DNA of 60,627 nt, taken from contig PBAY01000013.1 of the NCBI GenBank assembly GCA_002717655.1, positions 1 through 60,627 of the forward strand, read 5' to 3'. The stretch comes from Phycisphaerae bacterium (lineage in GTDB: Bacteria > Planctomycetota > Phycisphaerae > Phycisphaerales > SM1A02). The position numbers and the translations under genes were made by a program. The notes beneath the pieces are model-generated. The model saw only the letters and a list, made by a program, of their open reading frames with translations, was not told the origin of the DNA and searched no databases. Shown one piece after another: positions 1 through 9,167 of the stretch (positions are counted from its first letter, which is position 1; the number at the start of each line of letters is the position of its first letter).

Positions 1-606
1 AAGCCGATCTACAACGGCCTTGATCTGAATGGATGGAAACCTCCGAAGAATCAGGAATCAAACTGGGCCAGTCGTGGTGGGATTCTGTTCCACAATGGCA
101 AAGGCGGACATCTCTGGACCGATGACTCGTACGGCGACTTCGATCTGGTGGTTGACTGGCGATGGACGGATGATCATCAGGGCGAAATGGAACGCCCCAT
201 CATCCTGCCCGATGGTAGTATTGCCATTGACGAAGACGGCAAGCAACGAACCATGACCGTCGAAGAACGCGACAGCGGTATCTTTCTACGTGGCAACAGC
301 AAATCACAGGTGAACCTGTGGTGCTGGCCCATCGGAAGTGGAGAGGTCTATGGCTACCGAACGGATGGATCCATGACGCCTGAGGTACGGGCCGCGGTCA
401 CCCCGCGGGTCAATGCCGATCAGCCTGTTGGAAAATGGAATCGTTACTTCATTCGCATGCGTGGCGACCGTCTGACTGTAGTTCTGAATGGAAAGACCGT
501 CATTGATCAGGCCCAGCTTCCTGGTGTACCGAATGCAGGCCCCATCGGACTTCAGAGCCACGGCAATGAGGTCGAGTTCAGAAATCTGTTGATCCGCGAG
601 CGCTAA
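1..606 (+). CDS. DUF1080 (3-keto-disaccharide hydrolase-like) protein, 5' truncated
   Basis: The reading frame is open from the first base, so the start lies outside the window and 201 codons are visible. It begins in a segment resembling the family's N-terminal 'LFNGKDLSGW' motif (here IYNGLDLNGWKPP), followed by the beta-sandwich pattern of DUF1080: GGILFHNGKG, then YGDFDLVVDW, GIFLRG, WNRYFIRMRGDRLTVVLNGK and a final GPIGLQSHGNEVEFRNLLIRE. DUF1080 is a concanavalin-like lectin/glucanase fold, very expanded in Planctomycetota and usually exported; some members hydrolyse 3-keto-glycosides. The product is therefore probably a secreted glycan-degrading or glycan-binding protein, but its substrate cannot be read from the sequence. 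Its stop overlaps the stop of the convergent lipoprotein gene. Confidence 0.85.
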   Translation, partial: KPIYNGLDLNGWKPPKNQESNWASRGGILFHNGKGGHLWTDDSYGDFDLVVDWRWTDDHQGEMERPIILPDGSIAIDEDGKQRTMTVEERDSGIFLRGNSKSQVNLWCWPIGSGEVYGYRTDGSMTPEVRAAVTPRVNADQPVGKWNRYFIRMRGDRLTVVLNGKTVIDQAQLPGVPNAGPIGLQSHGNEVEFRNLLIRER

Positions 607-1244
607 TTACTGTCTGCTTGACTGACGCAAGAGCTCAAAATGAGCTCTCTGATACGCTCATGAAAAGACTTCATTTGAGCTGACATTCTGTTCAGTGACT
701 CTGCCCGGTTTCTGTTCTGATCATGGCGTGCCAATGAACGTGCAAGATGATGTCCATAGGACATCGCTTTCTCCTGGGTCATCAAAATGAGAATCTCGAA
801 TTCCTGATTGTCAGCAGTCAGCAAGTCAGCCGCCGTCGCCATACTGATACTGGATCTGGCATCTGCTTCAGCCTTCGGTAGCCCGGTGACCGCACCCGTC
901 AAGGTTACGTCACGATCAATCATGATCTTCAACTGGTCTCGCATGTCCTTCATGGATGATGCGATCTCGCGAAGCAAAGTCTTTGTTTCAGCAGAAGCCG
1001 ACTTGACGATCAGGATCGCATCCACCTGAGACTCATCGTCAAGCAGCTGGTACAGAGTCGTATATGAAGCATCCAACTCCGCCCCCTGCCTGGTGGAATC
1101 GGAAACCAGACCTGATCGAGGTGCCGAACAAGAAGCTCCCAGAAGCATGATGACAATGGCCAGCAACACACAGAACATCCCCCGCTGGCGGCCTTCACTG
1201 ATCGACGGGATTTGGATGAATGTACGTGTCTGCATGATCAACAT
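603..1244 (-). CDS. Small predicted lipoprotein, unknown function
   Basis: 213 residues. A hydrophobic segment (about residues 23-37) ends in the lipobox LLGASC with Cys39, so it is probably a lipid-anchored envelope protein. The n-region before it is long (22 residues); Met4 or Met23 are alternative starts, but starting at Met23 would leave no positive charge. The mature part is alpha-helical and rich in Glu, Gln, Met and Ser, with heptad-like stretches (LLREIASSMKDMRDQLKIMI; SLNRMSAQMKSFHERIRELI). No family is recognised. It is divergent from the porin gene, 66 bp apart, and its 3' end overlaps the DUF1080 gene. Function unknown. Confidence 0.6.
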   Translation of the reverse strand: MLIMQTRTFIQIPSISEGRQRGMFCVLLAIVIMLLGASCSAPRSGLVSDSTRQGAELDASYTTLYQLLDDESQVDAILIVKSASAETKTLLREIASSMKDMRDQLKIMIDRDVTLTGAVTGLPKAEADARSSISMATAADLLTADNQEFEILILMTQEKAMSYGHHLARSLARHDQNRNRAESLNRMSAQMKSFHERIRELILSSCVSQADSN

Positions 1245-1310
1245 TCAGATAGTTTGATTTCGCCTTGCCTGAACGCTGAAGCGAGATGGTTCTGAGACTA
1301 GACTGCGTCC

Positions 1311-2864
1311 GTGCATAGTAGCGTCGCCCTGTTCATCCTTCTCCTGCCAGCGCTTGCGATCGCCTCCGAGGATATCGCCGGAAAGTTGCTGGATGCTGAT
1401 TCAACTCAGCAGAAGGATACGATCGAAGAGAAACAGGATGTCGAAGAGAAGAGGGACAAGGACTGGTCCAAGGAGAGCTCCTATACGGTTGCCAATACCG
1501 CACTCAAGGGAACTCAGGACACGGATGATCGCCCGAATCCTCTCTTTTCGCCGACCGTCGGCCAGATCAATCTGAACAAAGGAAGCTGGGAGAACTGGCC
1601 CTGGGAAGTCAGTGGACTGAGTGGAGACTGGTTCGGAGCACGCACGGCGTTGGAAGATCGGGGAATCTTCATCAACAATTCCTACAACATCTTCTTCAAC
1701 GACAACTTCAGAGGTGGAATCGAGACCGGCCCCTACAACGGAGGCGTCTTCAATTCAGCAATTACGATCGACACCGATGCACTCGTCGATCACCCGGGTG
1801 GGACTTTCTTCGTCAACTTCCAGCACTGGAACTGGTATACCCGAAGTTATCAACTCGCCGATGGATTCGATCCGACCGGCAATTACACCGGGTCAAACGG
1901 CAACATCGCAGATACCGCATCAGTCAATCAGATCTCACAGCTGTACTACTCTCAGGATCTATTTGATGGACATCTGAATCTCGCTTTCGGAAAGCAGGAT
2001 GCAAACAACATCTTTTCGAATATTCCAGGAGCTGGCGGATTCATGTACAACGCCGCCAGCTACAGCGCGACGCTGAATCCGTATTTCCCGACCTGGCCGA
2101 ATGAATCAACCGCACTGACCGCAATCATCAACTTCAATGAAGACGTTGTTGGGTCTTTCGGATGGTTTGATGGTTCCAACGCTGGCCTGTACAGGGAACA
2201 AGGACCATTGGGCCAGACCGCCTATTTCCCTGCCCCGGGAACAGGCGGCCGAGGCCCTGCAACTTTCTTTGATAATCAAGGTCATTGGTTCCTGATCAGT
2301 GAACTCGGGGTCAACTGGCAGCTGGGTGAAGACAGCCTGCCCGGGGTCCTCTTCGGAGGCGCGTGGATTCAGACAGGGCGAACACAGACTGGCGGAACAC
2401 TCAATGATGGACCGGGTGTCGAGGATGTGCCCGGTGCCTATGCCTCGTTCTCACAGACCGTCTGGGCTCCGGATCAGAACATGGCGAAACTTGGAGGAGG
2501 CGTCATCTGCTTCGGCCAGTTTGGCTGGAGTGATCCGAACAAGAACGCCGTCCACTGGTCATTGATGGCTGGCATCAGCGCAACCGGCGTCATACCTGGC
2601 CGTCCAATGGATGCCATGGGCATCCTTGGGTCCTATACGAGTTTCAGCGACAATCCCGGGACATGGCAGTCCACGACCCCCACCGGCCTTGCTGGGCCTT
2701 CTGGTGGTGCTGAAAGCGCAATCGAGGCCTTCTACCGCGTGCAGGTCACCCCTTGGTTCTCGGTTCAACCTGGTATTGAATGGCTTGGAACACCCAGCGG
2801 CGGATCTCCGACTCAGTTGGAAGACGCCGTCATGGGATATGTCATGGTTGAAGTGGTGTTCTAG
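1311..2864 (+). CDS. OprB-family carbohydrate-selective porin
   Basis: 517 residues. A signal peptide is visible (hydrophobic core LFILLLPALAIAS), then a charged Glu/Lys/Asp linker at about residues 27-60 and the OprB domain beginning near GLSGDWFGARTALEDRGI, a hallmark of the family. Alternating aromatic beta strands follow (FVNFQHWNWYTRSYQL, LNLAFGKQDANNIFSN), and the protein ends in Phe after MGYVMVEVVF, the usual outer-membrane beta-signal. OprB porins form outer-membrane channels for sugars. The start is GTG at 1311; an in-frame TAG at 1299 leaves no upstream alternative, and no strong Shine-Dalgarno is present. It lies near the mannosidase/symporter pair and could supply oligosaccharides to the periplasm, which is inference. 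Confidence 0.9.
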   Translation: MHSSVALFILLLPALAIASEDIAGKLLDADSTQQKDTIEEKQDVEEKRDKDWSKESSYTVANTALKGTQDTDDRPNPLFSPTVGQINLNKGSWENWPWEVSGLSGDWFGARTALEDRGIFINNSYNIFFNDNFRGGIETGPYNGGVFNSAITIDTDALVDHPGGTFFVNFQHWNWYTRSYQLADGFDPTGNYTGSNGNIADTASVNQISQLYYSQDLFDGHLNLAFGKQDANNIFSNIPGAGGFMYNAASYSATLNPYFPTWPNESTALTAIINFNEDVVGSFGWFDGSNAGLYREQGPLGQTAYFPAPGTGGRGPATFFDNQGHWFLISELGVNWQLGEDSLPGVLFGGAWIQTGRTQTGGTLNDGPGVEDVPGAYASFSQTVWAPDQNMAKLGGGVICFGQFGWSDPNKNAVHWSLMAGISATGVIPGRPMDAMGILGSYTSFSDNPGTWQSTTPTGLAGPSGGAESAIEAFYRVQVTPWFSVQPGIEWLGTPSGGSPTQLEDAVMGYVMVEVVF

Positions 2865-3346
2865 TCTTCGAAAGAAGGCTGTTCATCGGCAACGGGCTGA
2901 TCGCCTTCTTCGGCCACTTTGGCAAGCTTCTCAATATCACGCTTGCCTGCTGAACGAGCAACTCTCATCAGGATCGGAGAAGCCAACCCAAGCAGAAATG
3001 CGATGGGGTTGAGCGGCTTTGAGGTGGTCTGAAGAATCAGACGTGTTCCTTCCGCTTCTGGCTGCAGATCAAAGGCAAACCGGTAGAGGAAACCACCCGA
3101 CTTGGAGCTGATGACCCAATGATTGTCGGGCGTAAATTCCGAGAATTCCATGGTTGAGGTGAATTCCCGCCCAAAGACGGATCTGGTCTCATTGAAGATC
3201 GTGCCGGGACCGATTGGACCCTCAGTCACACGCTCGATCTCCACGATGTCCTCATGCCGATCAGCGAGTCGATCGAGAGTCGTGAAGACATCGAACACAC
3301 GCTCAACCGGTGCCTTGATCAACATGTTGAGTTCGAATCGTGCCAT
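2861..3346 (-). CDS. SRPBCC-family (polyketide cyclase/START-like) protein
   Basis: 161 residues from ATG at 3346; a longer frame runs to 3382, but the typical N-terminus (MARFELNMLIKAPVERVFDV) starts here. The pattern is that of the SRPBCC helix-grip fold: first beta strand, APVERVFDVFTTLD helix, IVEIERVTEGPIGPGTIFNE, then strands and a long C-terminal helix (about residues 110-145) with RVARSAGKRDIEKLAKV. Members bind hydrophobic ligands; many are uncharacterised. Nothing indicates the ligand. Its stop overlaps the porin stop by 4 nt (both stops share CTAG). Confidence 0.8.
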   Translation of the reverse strand: MARFELNMLIKAPVERVFDVFTTLDRLADRHEDIVEIERVTEGPIGPGTIFNETRSVFGREFTSTMEFSEFTPDNHWVISSKSGGFLYRFAFDLQPEAEGTRLILQTTSKPLNPIAFLLGLASPILMRVARSAGKRDIEKLAKVAEEGDQPVADEQPSFED

Positions 3347-3427
3347 GCAGACTGCCTTGTCCAGATCAACTACGTATGGCACAGCATAGCAGGCCAGGCC
3401 CTGCGCATCGAAATTGCCGTGCGTACC

Positions 3428-5752
3428 TCAATCACGATTTGGAATTTCATCCGCATTCTGGTGGTCGATAACTCGTCCATCATCACGAGCATCAGGATCG
3501 AAACTGCGTAAACGACGGAACATGGCCCGCACGTCAAGCAGACCTCCAATGGTGAACCAGCAGACGACCACAATTGCAGCCGCGAGCGTGCACCAGACCC
3601 ACCACTGCCACCAACTGGCCCAGGTTTCTGCAGGGATATCCTCATAACTCTGCCAGATGATCAGCACGACAAAGACCACGGTCCAGAAGATGGGCCAGGC
3701 CAGCGTAATGGCGGTGACCCAGCGATCAGCACGTGTGAACTCGCGATCGAAGCCAAGCCGTTCCAGCCATCGAGGCCCTCGGTCATGTTGCTCCACCTCT
3801 TCATCAAGCGACCATTTGCCTCGATGAAGCAGTCGATCCATGTCGAATGAGCGACGTGGACCAACCAGTGACACAAGAATGTAGAGCGATACCGCCACCA
3901 CGATGGCCCAAAAAGTCATCACCTGACCTGTGACATGCTTGTTCACGTAGTGGCAGAGATCCAGAAATGGCGACCATAGATGACGCCCCTGTGTGCCAAG
4001 ATGAACAACAAAGGATTCATCACCGATGCTGATCTTCTGACCCGGCTCGCTGACTGCGAGCTCATGGATCTCGACTGACTTGGGATCTTCGTCCGCAAAG
4101 GCGATTCTGACGGTAGATGCAGGCGGCGCATGCCAGGATGACCAGTCCCCTTCTGCAGGGTCGATTTCAATCACACTCCATCTTGACTCCCTGCCATCGA
4201 CCAATGGCCAGTCGTCAACCAGTTCCAGACTTGAAGCGGTAGAGATCGGTTCATGTATGACTGGATTCCCATCAACATCAACCATCTTGAGAACAGAGCC
4301 TGACCAGTAGGATGTGGCTGGGATCTGTTTCACGATGATGCCATAGCAACTCAGGGTCATGCCGGAAATCATGGCCGCCCAGGCTGCAGCAGTCGTCCCC
4401 CGCTTCCAATAGAGGCCACCGATGATGGCGGAACCCGCCCCTCCCACGAAGATCGCACCAGTAATCGCCAGGAACATCGCGATGTACTGAGTCGGGGTGT
4501 ACAGCAGACTGAAGAAGAAGGCGAAGATCGCGACACCCAGAATCGAAAAACGAAGCAGCCAGAGATGGGCCCTGGTAGAAAGCGGCTTCTTGCGGAATGG
4601 AAGCACGACGTCCTGAATGAAGATCGTGCCCCAGGCATGCAGATAGGTGTCATTCGTGCTGATGAAGGCGCCCAGCATCGCGGCACACATCAAACCAAGC
4701 AGTCCTGCAGGCAGGAGCATCCGAGTCGCAACAGGGGTTCTGACTTCAGCACCCAGAGCCGCCGTCGGTTGCTGATCGACGACCGTCTGGATCATGGCTG
4801 CCTGTTCGGCATAGGACTCATCCGAAGTCAATACCCGGATGCAGATTGGAAGCACGAGAACGATCAACATCAAGACCCTGAACCGCCATCCATTGAGGAT
4901 GTTGGACATCTTGGCTTCATGTGCGTTCAGTGCGGAGGCGTTGTAGCCACTGGTACCCTGCCAGCCGAGCATTCCGTAGAAGAGCACGATCACACTGATC
5001 ACCCAGTACCACGGGTTGAAGTTCTCTTCACGCCCGAGGTCGAATGGATCAACCATCGACTTGCCTTCAGGTGCCTTCAACAACGCATCCGAGATCTGAT
5101 CCCAACCGAAGGTGGAGAGCAGGAAGATGATGATGACAAGGAACACGATGTTGCTGAACGCGCCCTGGATGAAATCCGTGACCATCACGGCGATCTGGCC
5201 ACCCAGGAAGACAAACACCAGCGCCGTACCCAGCAGCATCGCCATCAAGAGCGGGAAGGTGCCCACTTCGATCCCAAGGATCGAGACGACATCAGGCAGG
5301 CCACACAGATGGATGAAGAATCGCGAAGCGACGGCCGGAAAGATTCCGTAGTTGATGATGCCTGCGGCAAAGGCGACCAGTCCCGCGAAAATCCGGAAGT
5401 TGCGGCTGTATCTGATTTCGAAGAACTGGGCCATGGTCATGGCACGGGTCTGGCGGAACCGGTAGACCACCCAACCGGTCAAGGCGATGAGAATCAGCGC
5501 GGGGCCTTCCATGAACCCCCAGTAGATCGAGGTGAATCCCACGTCGTAGTTCTGTTGCCAGAACCAGACCAGCGAAATCACGCCAAGCTGCGCCATCCCA
5601 TAGGCCATCGTGATGAGATAACGACCGGCACAGCGATTCGCCGCAAGAAACCCGGAGACACTGCGGGCATAACGGTTCGTCCGGATGCTGGCAATCGTGA
5701 GCGCGACAAGAAGTCCGATCACGATCATCCAGTCAATGGGACTCATGTGCAT
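3428..5752 (-). CDS. Sodium:solute symporter (SSS family) with large soluble insert
   Basis: About 774 residues. The N-terminal half has the SSS pattern: many membrane helices, a Met/Gly-rich first helix, and RYLITMAYGMAQLGVISLVWF, then the family-typical TMAQFFEIRYSRNFRI. It probably imports a sugar or organic solute with Na+. Unusually, about 125 mostly hydrophilic residues (roughly 480-605, containing DVDGNPVIHEPISTASSLEL and WSSWHAPPASTV) sit between membrane helices, and another hydrophilic stretch precedes the last two helices. ATG 5752 was chosen; TTG 5758 and ATG 5746 are alternatives. The TTG would overlap the mannosidase stop by 4 nt. Translational coupling to the mannosidase suggests uptake of the released sugar (inference). 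Confidence 0.88.
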   Translation of the reverse strand: MHMSPIDWMIVIGLLVALTIASIRTNRYARSVSGFLAANRCAGRYLITMAYGMAQLGVISLVWFWQQNYDVGFTSIYWGFMEGPALILIALTGWVVYRFRQTRAMTMAQFFEIRYSRNFRIFAGLVAFAAGIINYGIFPAVASRFFIHLCGLPDVVSILGIEVGTFPLLMAMLLGTALVFVFLGGQIAVMVTDFIQGAFSNIVFLVIIIFLLSTFGWDQISDALLKAPEGKSMVDPFDLGREENFNPWYWVISVIVLFYGMLGWQGTSGYNASALNAHEAKMSNILNGWRFRVLMLIVLVLPICIRVLTSDESYAEQAAMIQTVVDQQPTAALGAEVRTPVATRMLLPAGLLGLMCAAMLGAFISTNDTYLHAWGTIFIQDVVLPFRKKPLSTRAHLWLLRFSILGVAIFAFFFSLLYTPTQYIAMFLAITGAIFVGGAGSAIIGGLYWKRGTTAAAWAAMISGMTLSCYGIIVKQIPATSYWSGSVLKMVDVDGNPVIHEPISTASSLELVDDWPLVDGRESRWSVIEIDPAEGDWSSWHAPPASTVRIAFADEDPKSVEIHELAVSEPGQKISIGDESFVVHLGTQGRHLWSPFLDLCHYVNKHVTGQVMTFWAIVVAVSLYILVSLVGPRRSFDMDRLLHRGKWSLDEEVEQHDRGPRWLERLGFDREFTRADRWVTAITLAWPIFWTVVFVVLIIWQSYEDIPAETWASWWQWWVWCTLAAAIVVVCWFTIGGLLDVRAMFRRLRSFDPDARDDGRVIDHQNADEIPNRD

Positions 5753-5754
5753 GG

Positions 5755-8700
5755 TCAATCGCCATCCATGAGCAAGGTGACGATCTGGAATGGGCGAATG
5801 CCGATTCGAGTACGGGATCCATCATGTGCAAGATCCACATCAACCGACTTCTGCTCATGCAGATCAACGGCCCGGACATGTCGTGGCGGCGTTTCCCACT
5901 CGATCTCGAGATCTCCGGCTCCCCCGTGGACTTCAACCAGCCTCAGCACACGACCGCCACCCTCTTCAGCGGCCTTGAAGGCTGCAATCTCAACCCGTGC
6001 ACCACCATCGGCACGCAGGTGGAATGGCGCAAATCGTGAATGAGATCCCTGGCCTTGACCCAGAAGCTGAAGTGGACGACACAGCGCCTCTGCTTCGGCC
6101 GCAACACCTGCTTCACGCCAATCACCTCCATGAGGCATGAAGGAAACCGTGAACCGATGCGTACCGCGATCCGCCTCGGGATCCGGCATGCGTGGCGCAC
6201 GAAGCAGTGATAGGCCCAGCGTGTCACCTTCAAGCGATCGTCCGTAACGACCATCATCCAGAATGGCCAGACCACGCCCAGGTTCGGAAAGATCCATGAA
6301 TCGATGACCTGGGAACTCGAATCGGGTCGTCTGCCAGGAGGTATTGCGATGAGTCGGATGCTCCTGCGCACCGAACTGTATGCCAACCGTCCCATATCGG
6401 GCTCGTACCGCGGTCGGCGAGAGAACTCGGAGCAACCGACGTTCTTCCTGCCAATCGACGAGGTACTCGACATCAAGGCGTGGCGAACCTGCTCGCAGAA
6501 TGTATCGCTGTACCAGCCGACTCCCACTTCCCAAGGCTCGACGGAATTCAATGATGACTCGCAGTGGTCCGGCTTCAATGACTTCCATCTCAGCCACTGA
6601 CTCGACTGGAGCCCCCGTCTCGACATAGTCGGCATCGATGTCCCAGGCTTCCCAACGACGGGGATGATCCTCGTACATCACCAGTTGCCCCAATGGTCGA
6701 CCAGGGTCGGTCACGGCACGACTGGCACCTTCGCAGGCCAGATGCAGAATGCGACCCGCCTCGTCCAAGGTTGCCTCGATCAGTCCGTTGCGAAGATGGA
6801 GACCGTCAATCACGACAGGATCTGGTGCATCAGAGGCTGAAACCGATGCGCCCATCGCTGGAACATCAGCAAACCACCTTGGCTCACCATTGCAGTCCAC
6901 CACACCTGATCTGTTCGTACTGGCGGGATTGAAACAGGCCAGCCCCTGATCACCATCACCGACCAGATCACACCAGGCCGTTGATCCCTTCAGCAGCAGA
7001 TCACGGCAGGTTGATTGAATCCGGTCGTACTGCTCCCGGGCATCCCGATAGACCGCATTGATCGAAGAACCCGGCAGAATGTCATGAAACTGATTCAACA
7101 GGACCAGCTTCCATGTCTCATCAAGTTCATTGGTCTGGTCTTCGGTCATGCAGAGGTCTGCATGTGCCGCATGCATTGCCTCGATGCAACGAAGATCATC
7201 TTCGGCGATCCGATTGGCCAGCTTCAACCACGACTGACTCGTATAGGTCCCACGATGAAGTTCCAGATAGAGATCACCATCCCAGCAAGGCAACGGTCCC
7301 CCCTGCTCAGCCTGCTCATGAAGGAGACCACAGAAGTCATCTGCACGACCATGGACGACCGACGGCAGACCTCCGCAGGTACCGGAATGTTCGATCCGCT
7401 CGATCATCTGCTCCGTCGGACCACCCCCACCATCGCCATAGCCAAACGGTTGAAGCCAGGCGTCGGGTCGAGGCTGAGGCTGCTTCTGCAGAATTCCCTG
7501 ACCAGCCAGAACATCACTTGGATAGATGGGCGAGTTGTAGTTGTGACCCGGAGTCAGATGGGAAAGAATTTCAGTCCCGTCGATTCCACGCCAGTTGAAG
7601 GTCACATGTGGGAATCGGTTGTTCTCACACCATGAGATCTTGTTCGTGATGAAGGTATCGAGATCCGAGAGCTTGATGATCTGAGGCAGTGATGCCGGAA
7701 AGCCGAACGTATCAGGAAGATAGAGATGCCTCTGGATCGCATGGTCACCGAATCGATCACGCCAGTAGCGAGTACCGTGGATGACCTGTCGGATCAAGGA
7801 TTCACCGGATGGGACGTTGCAGTCCGGCTCGACCCACATGGCGCCGCCGGCTTCCCAGCGACCGTCTTCAACCCGAGCCTTGATCTGGGCGAAGAGTTCG
7901 GGAGAGTCCTCTTCGATCCAGGCGTACTGCTGCGCCTGGCTGCAGAGGAAACGAAATCCTTCGTAACGTTCCATCAAGCGAAGCATCGTGGCGAAGCTGC
8001 GAAGACATTTACGTCTTGTTTCAGCGAGCGTCCAGAGCCAGGCCGTATCGATGTGGGCATGCCCCACCGCGACACAGGGCCCTCCCATGGAGGAGCCTCC
8101 TGTTCCGAGGAGCACCGTGAGTCGTTCAAGCAGTTCCTCTGCCTCGGTCTCCGCAAGATTGGCAGCCAGATCATGAAGACCCGCCAGCAACCGTGCGGAT
8201 GCTTCACTCTCTGCAGGAAGTGCAAGCAATAATCGCCGCGCAAAGTCCCAGGCCTGATGAGCCTTCCAATCCACTTCACTCAGAACGACGAGACTCGCGG
8301 ACTCGACGCGACCCGGTGATTCCTCCCGCCATCGAGCCTGAACCTCTTCATGGTCCCACCAGAACGTACTGGCACCCAATGGCAACGTGCAGGCTGCTTC
8401 AACAAGGAACTGCAGTTCATCTCCGGTCTGCACGGTCCCCGGCAGCCGAACCAGATCACGATTGGCGTCAAGACCCTGAACCGGGCACCCTTCCTGCCAG
8501 AGGGTCGCCTCGGTTCCACTTGAAAACTGCACGGCGACCTCACGGTCATTGAACTCTTCAGGCACTTCCGCAATCAGATGAAACCACGCGGTCGACCAGG
8601 CGGGCCCCCATCGCCAACCGATCTTTACGGGTTTGAAGGCACCCAGATCCAACTGACTGTCCCGGACATGATCCATGGTCTGCCAGACGCGAATCGACAA

Positions 8701-8790
8701 TGGAATCCGCTGCTCGATGATCCGTGGGGCAAGGACGGACTCAGCAAGATTCTCAAATCTGATGGCATCAAGTTCATGTCGAGGAAGCAC
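5755..8790 (-). CDS. GH38 family alpha-mannosidase
   Basis: 1011 residues. The catalytic GH38 domain carries the zinc motif HAHIDTAWLW (His244, His246, Asp248) and the nucleophile motif LYLPDTFGFPASLPQI with Asp360; WEAGGAMWVEPDCNVPSGES and TFNWRGIDGTEIL are further family signatures. The middle and C-terminal beta-sandwich domains (about residues 640-1005) are present, so the enzyme is full length. GH38 enzymes are Zn2+-dependent retaining alpha-mannosidases. No signal peptide is seen, so it probably acts in the cytoplasm on imported oligosaccharides. The start is GTG 8790; an in-frame stop lies 45 nt upstream and no ATG is available before residue 39. The symporter gene follows at once in the same operon. 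Confidence 0.95.
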   Translation of the reverse strand: MLPRHELDAIRFENLAESVLAPRIIEQRIPLSIRVWQTMDHVRDSQLDLGAFKPVKIGWRWGPAWSTAWFHLIAEVPEEFNDREVAVQFSSGTEATLWQEGCPVQGLDANRDLVRLPGTVQTGDELQFLVEAACTLPLGASTFWWDHEEVQARWREESPGRVESASLVVLSEVDWKAHQAWDFARRLLLALPAESEASARLLAGLHDLAANLAETEAEELLERLTVLLGTGGSSMGGPCVAVGHAHIDTAWLWTLAETRRKCLRSFATMLRLMERYEGFRFLCSQAQQYAWIEEDSPELFAQIKARVEDGRWEAGGAMWVEPDCNVPSGESLIRQVIHGTRYWRDRFGDHAIQRHLYLPDTFGFPASLPQIIKLSDLDTFITNKISWCENNRFPHVTFNWRGIDGTEILSHLTPGHNYNSPIYPSDVLAGQGILQKQPQPRPDAWLQPFGYGDGGGGPTEQMIERIEHSGTCGGLPSVVHGRADDFCGLLHEQAEQGGPLPCWDGDLYLELHRGTYTSQSWLKLANRIAEDDLRCIEAMHAAHADLCMTEDQTNELDETWKLVLLNQFHDILPGSSINAVYRDAREQYDRIQSTCRDLLLKGSTAWCDLVGDGDQGLACFNPASTNRSGVVDCNGEPRWFADVPAMGASVSASDAPDPVVIDGLHLRNGLIEATLDEAGRILHLACEGASRAVTDPGRPLGQLVMYEDHPRRWEAWDIDADYVETGAPVESVAEMEVIEAGPLRVIIEFRRALGSGSRLVQRYILRAGSPRLDVEYLVDWQEERRLLRVLSPTAVRARYGTVGIQFGAQEHPTHRNTSWQTTRFEFPGHRFMDLSEPGRGLAILDDGRYGRSLEGDTLGLSLLRAPRMPDPEADRGTHRFTVSFMPHGGDWREAGVAAEAEALCRPLQLLGQGQGSHSRFAPFHLRADGGARVEIAAFKAAEEGGGRVLRLVEVHGGAGDLEIEWETPPRHVRAVDLHEQKSVDVDLAHDGSRTRIGIRPFQIVTLLMDGD

Positions 8791-8848
8791 GAAGAAGAGT
8801 GTATCACCGCCATGCCCGTTGTTCGGGCCCAGAGGCTAGGCTGCTGAC

Positions 8849-9139
8849 ATGCCTCCCTGTCTGGAATCCAAGGGTGACACCGTACTCCTGCGTATCAAGG
8901 CGGTACCAGGGGCTGCTCGAGATGCCATCGCCGGGCCACTCGGGGATCGGCTCAAGATCCGTATCAGCGCACCAGCTGATGGCGGGCAGGCCAATGATGC
9001 CATCATCAAACTGCTTGCCTCGAGACTCGGCATCAAGCGAAGTCGGATCATCATCACGACTGGCCTGCATTCAGCTGAGAAGACCGTCGAATTGAATGGG
9101 ATTGATCTGGAATTCGCTCGAAAGGCGTTTCTGGAATAG
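8849..9139 (+). CDS. DUF167 / YggU family protein
   Basis: 96 residues covering the whole YggU family domain: a first strand VLLRIKAVPGAARDAIAG, then LKIRISAPADGGQANDAIIKLLASRLGI and SRIIITTGLHSAEKTVELNG. The APADGGQAN loop is the family signature (usual form APPVDGKAN). The family's biochemical role is not established. It is divergent from the mannosidase gene (58 bp between starts) and convergent with the MFS transporter (28 bp). Confidence 0.9.
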   Translation: MPPCLESKGDTVLLRIKAVPGAARDAIAGPLGDRLKIRISAPADGGQANDAIIKLLASRLGIKRSRIIITTGLHSAEKTVELNGIDLEFARKAFLE

Positions 9140-9167
9140 CGACGCTTCCGAGTGCAATCCAATCAAA

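Noticed and set aside
4565..6043. Long plus-strand frame of 492 codons opposite the symporter and mannosidase genes
   Set aside because: Antisense shadow of two clearly coding minus-strand genes; its Glu/Arg/His-rich composition has no recognisable domain.
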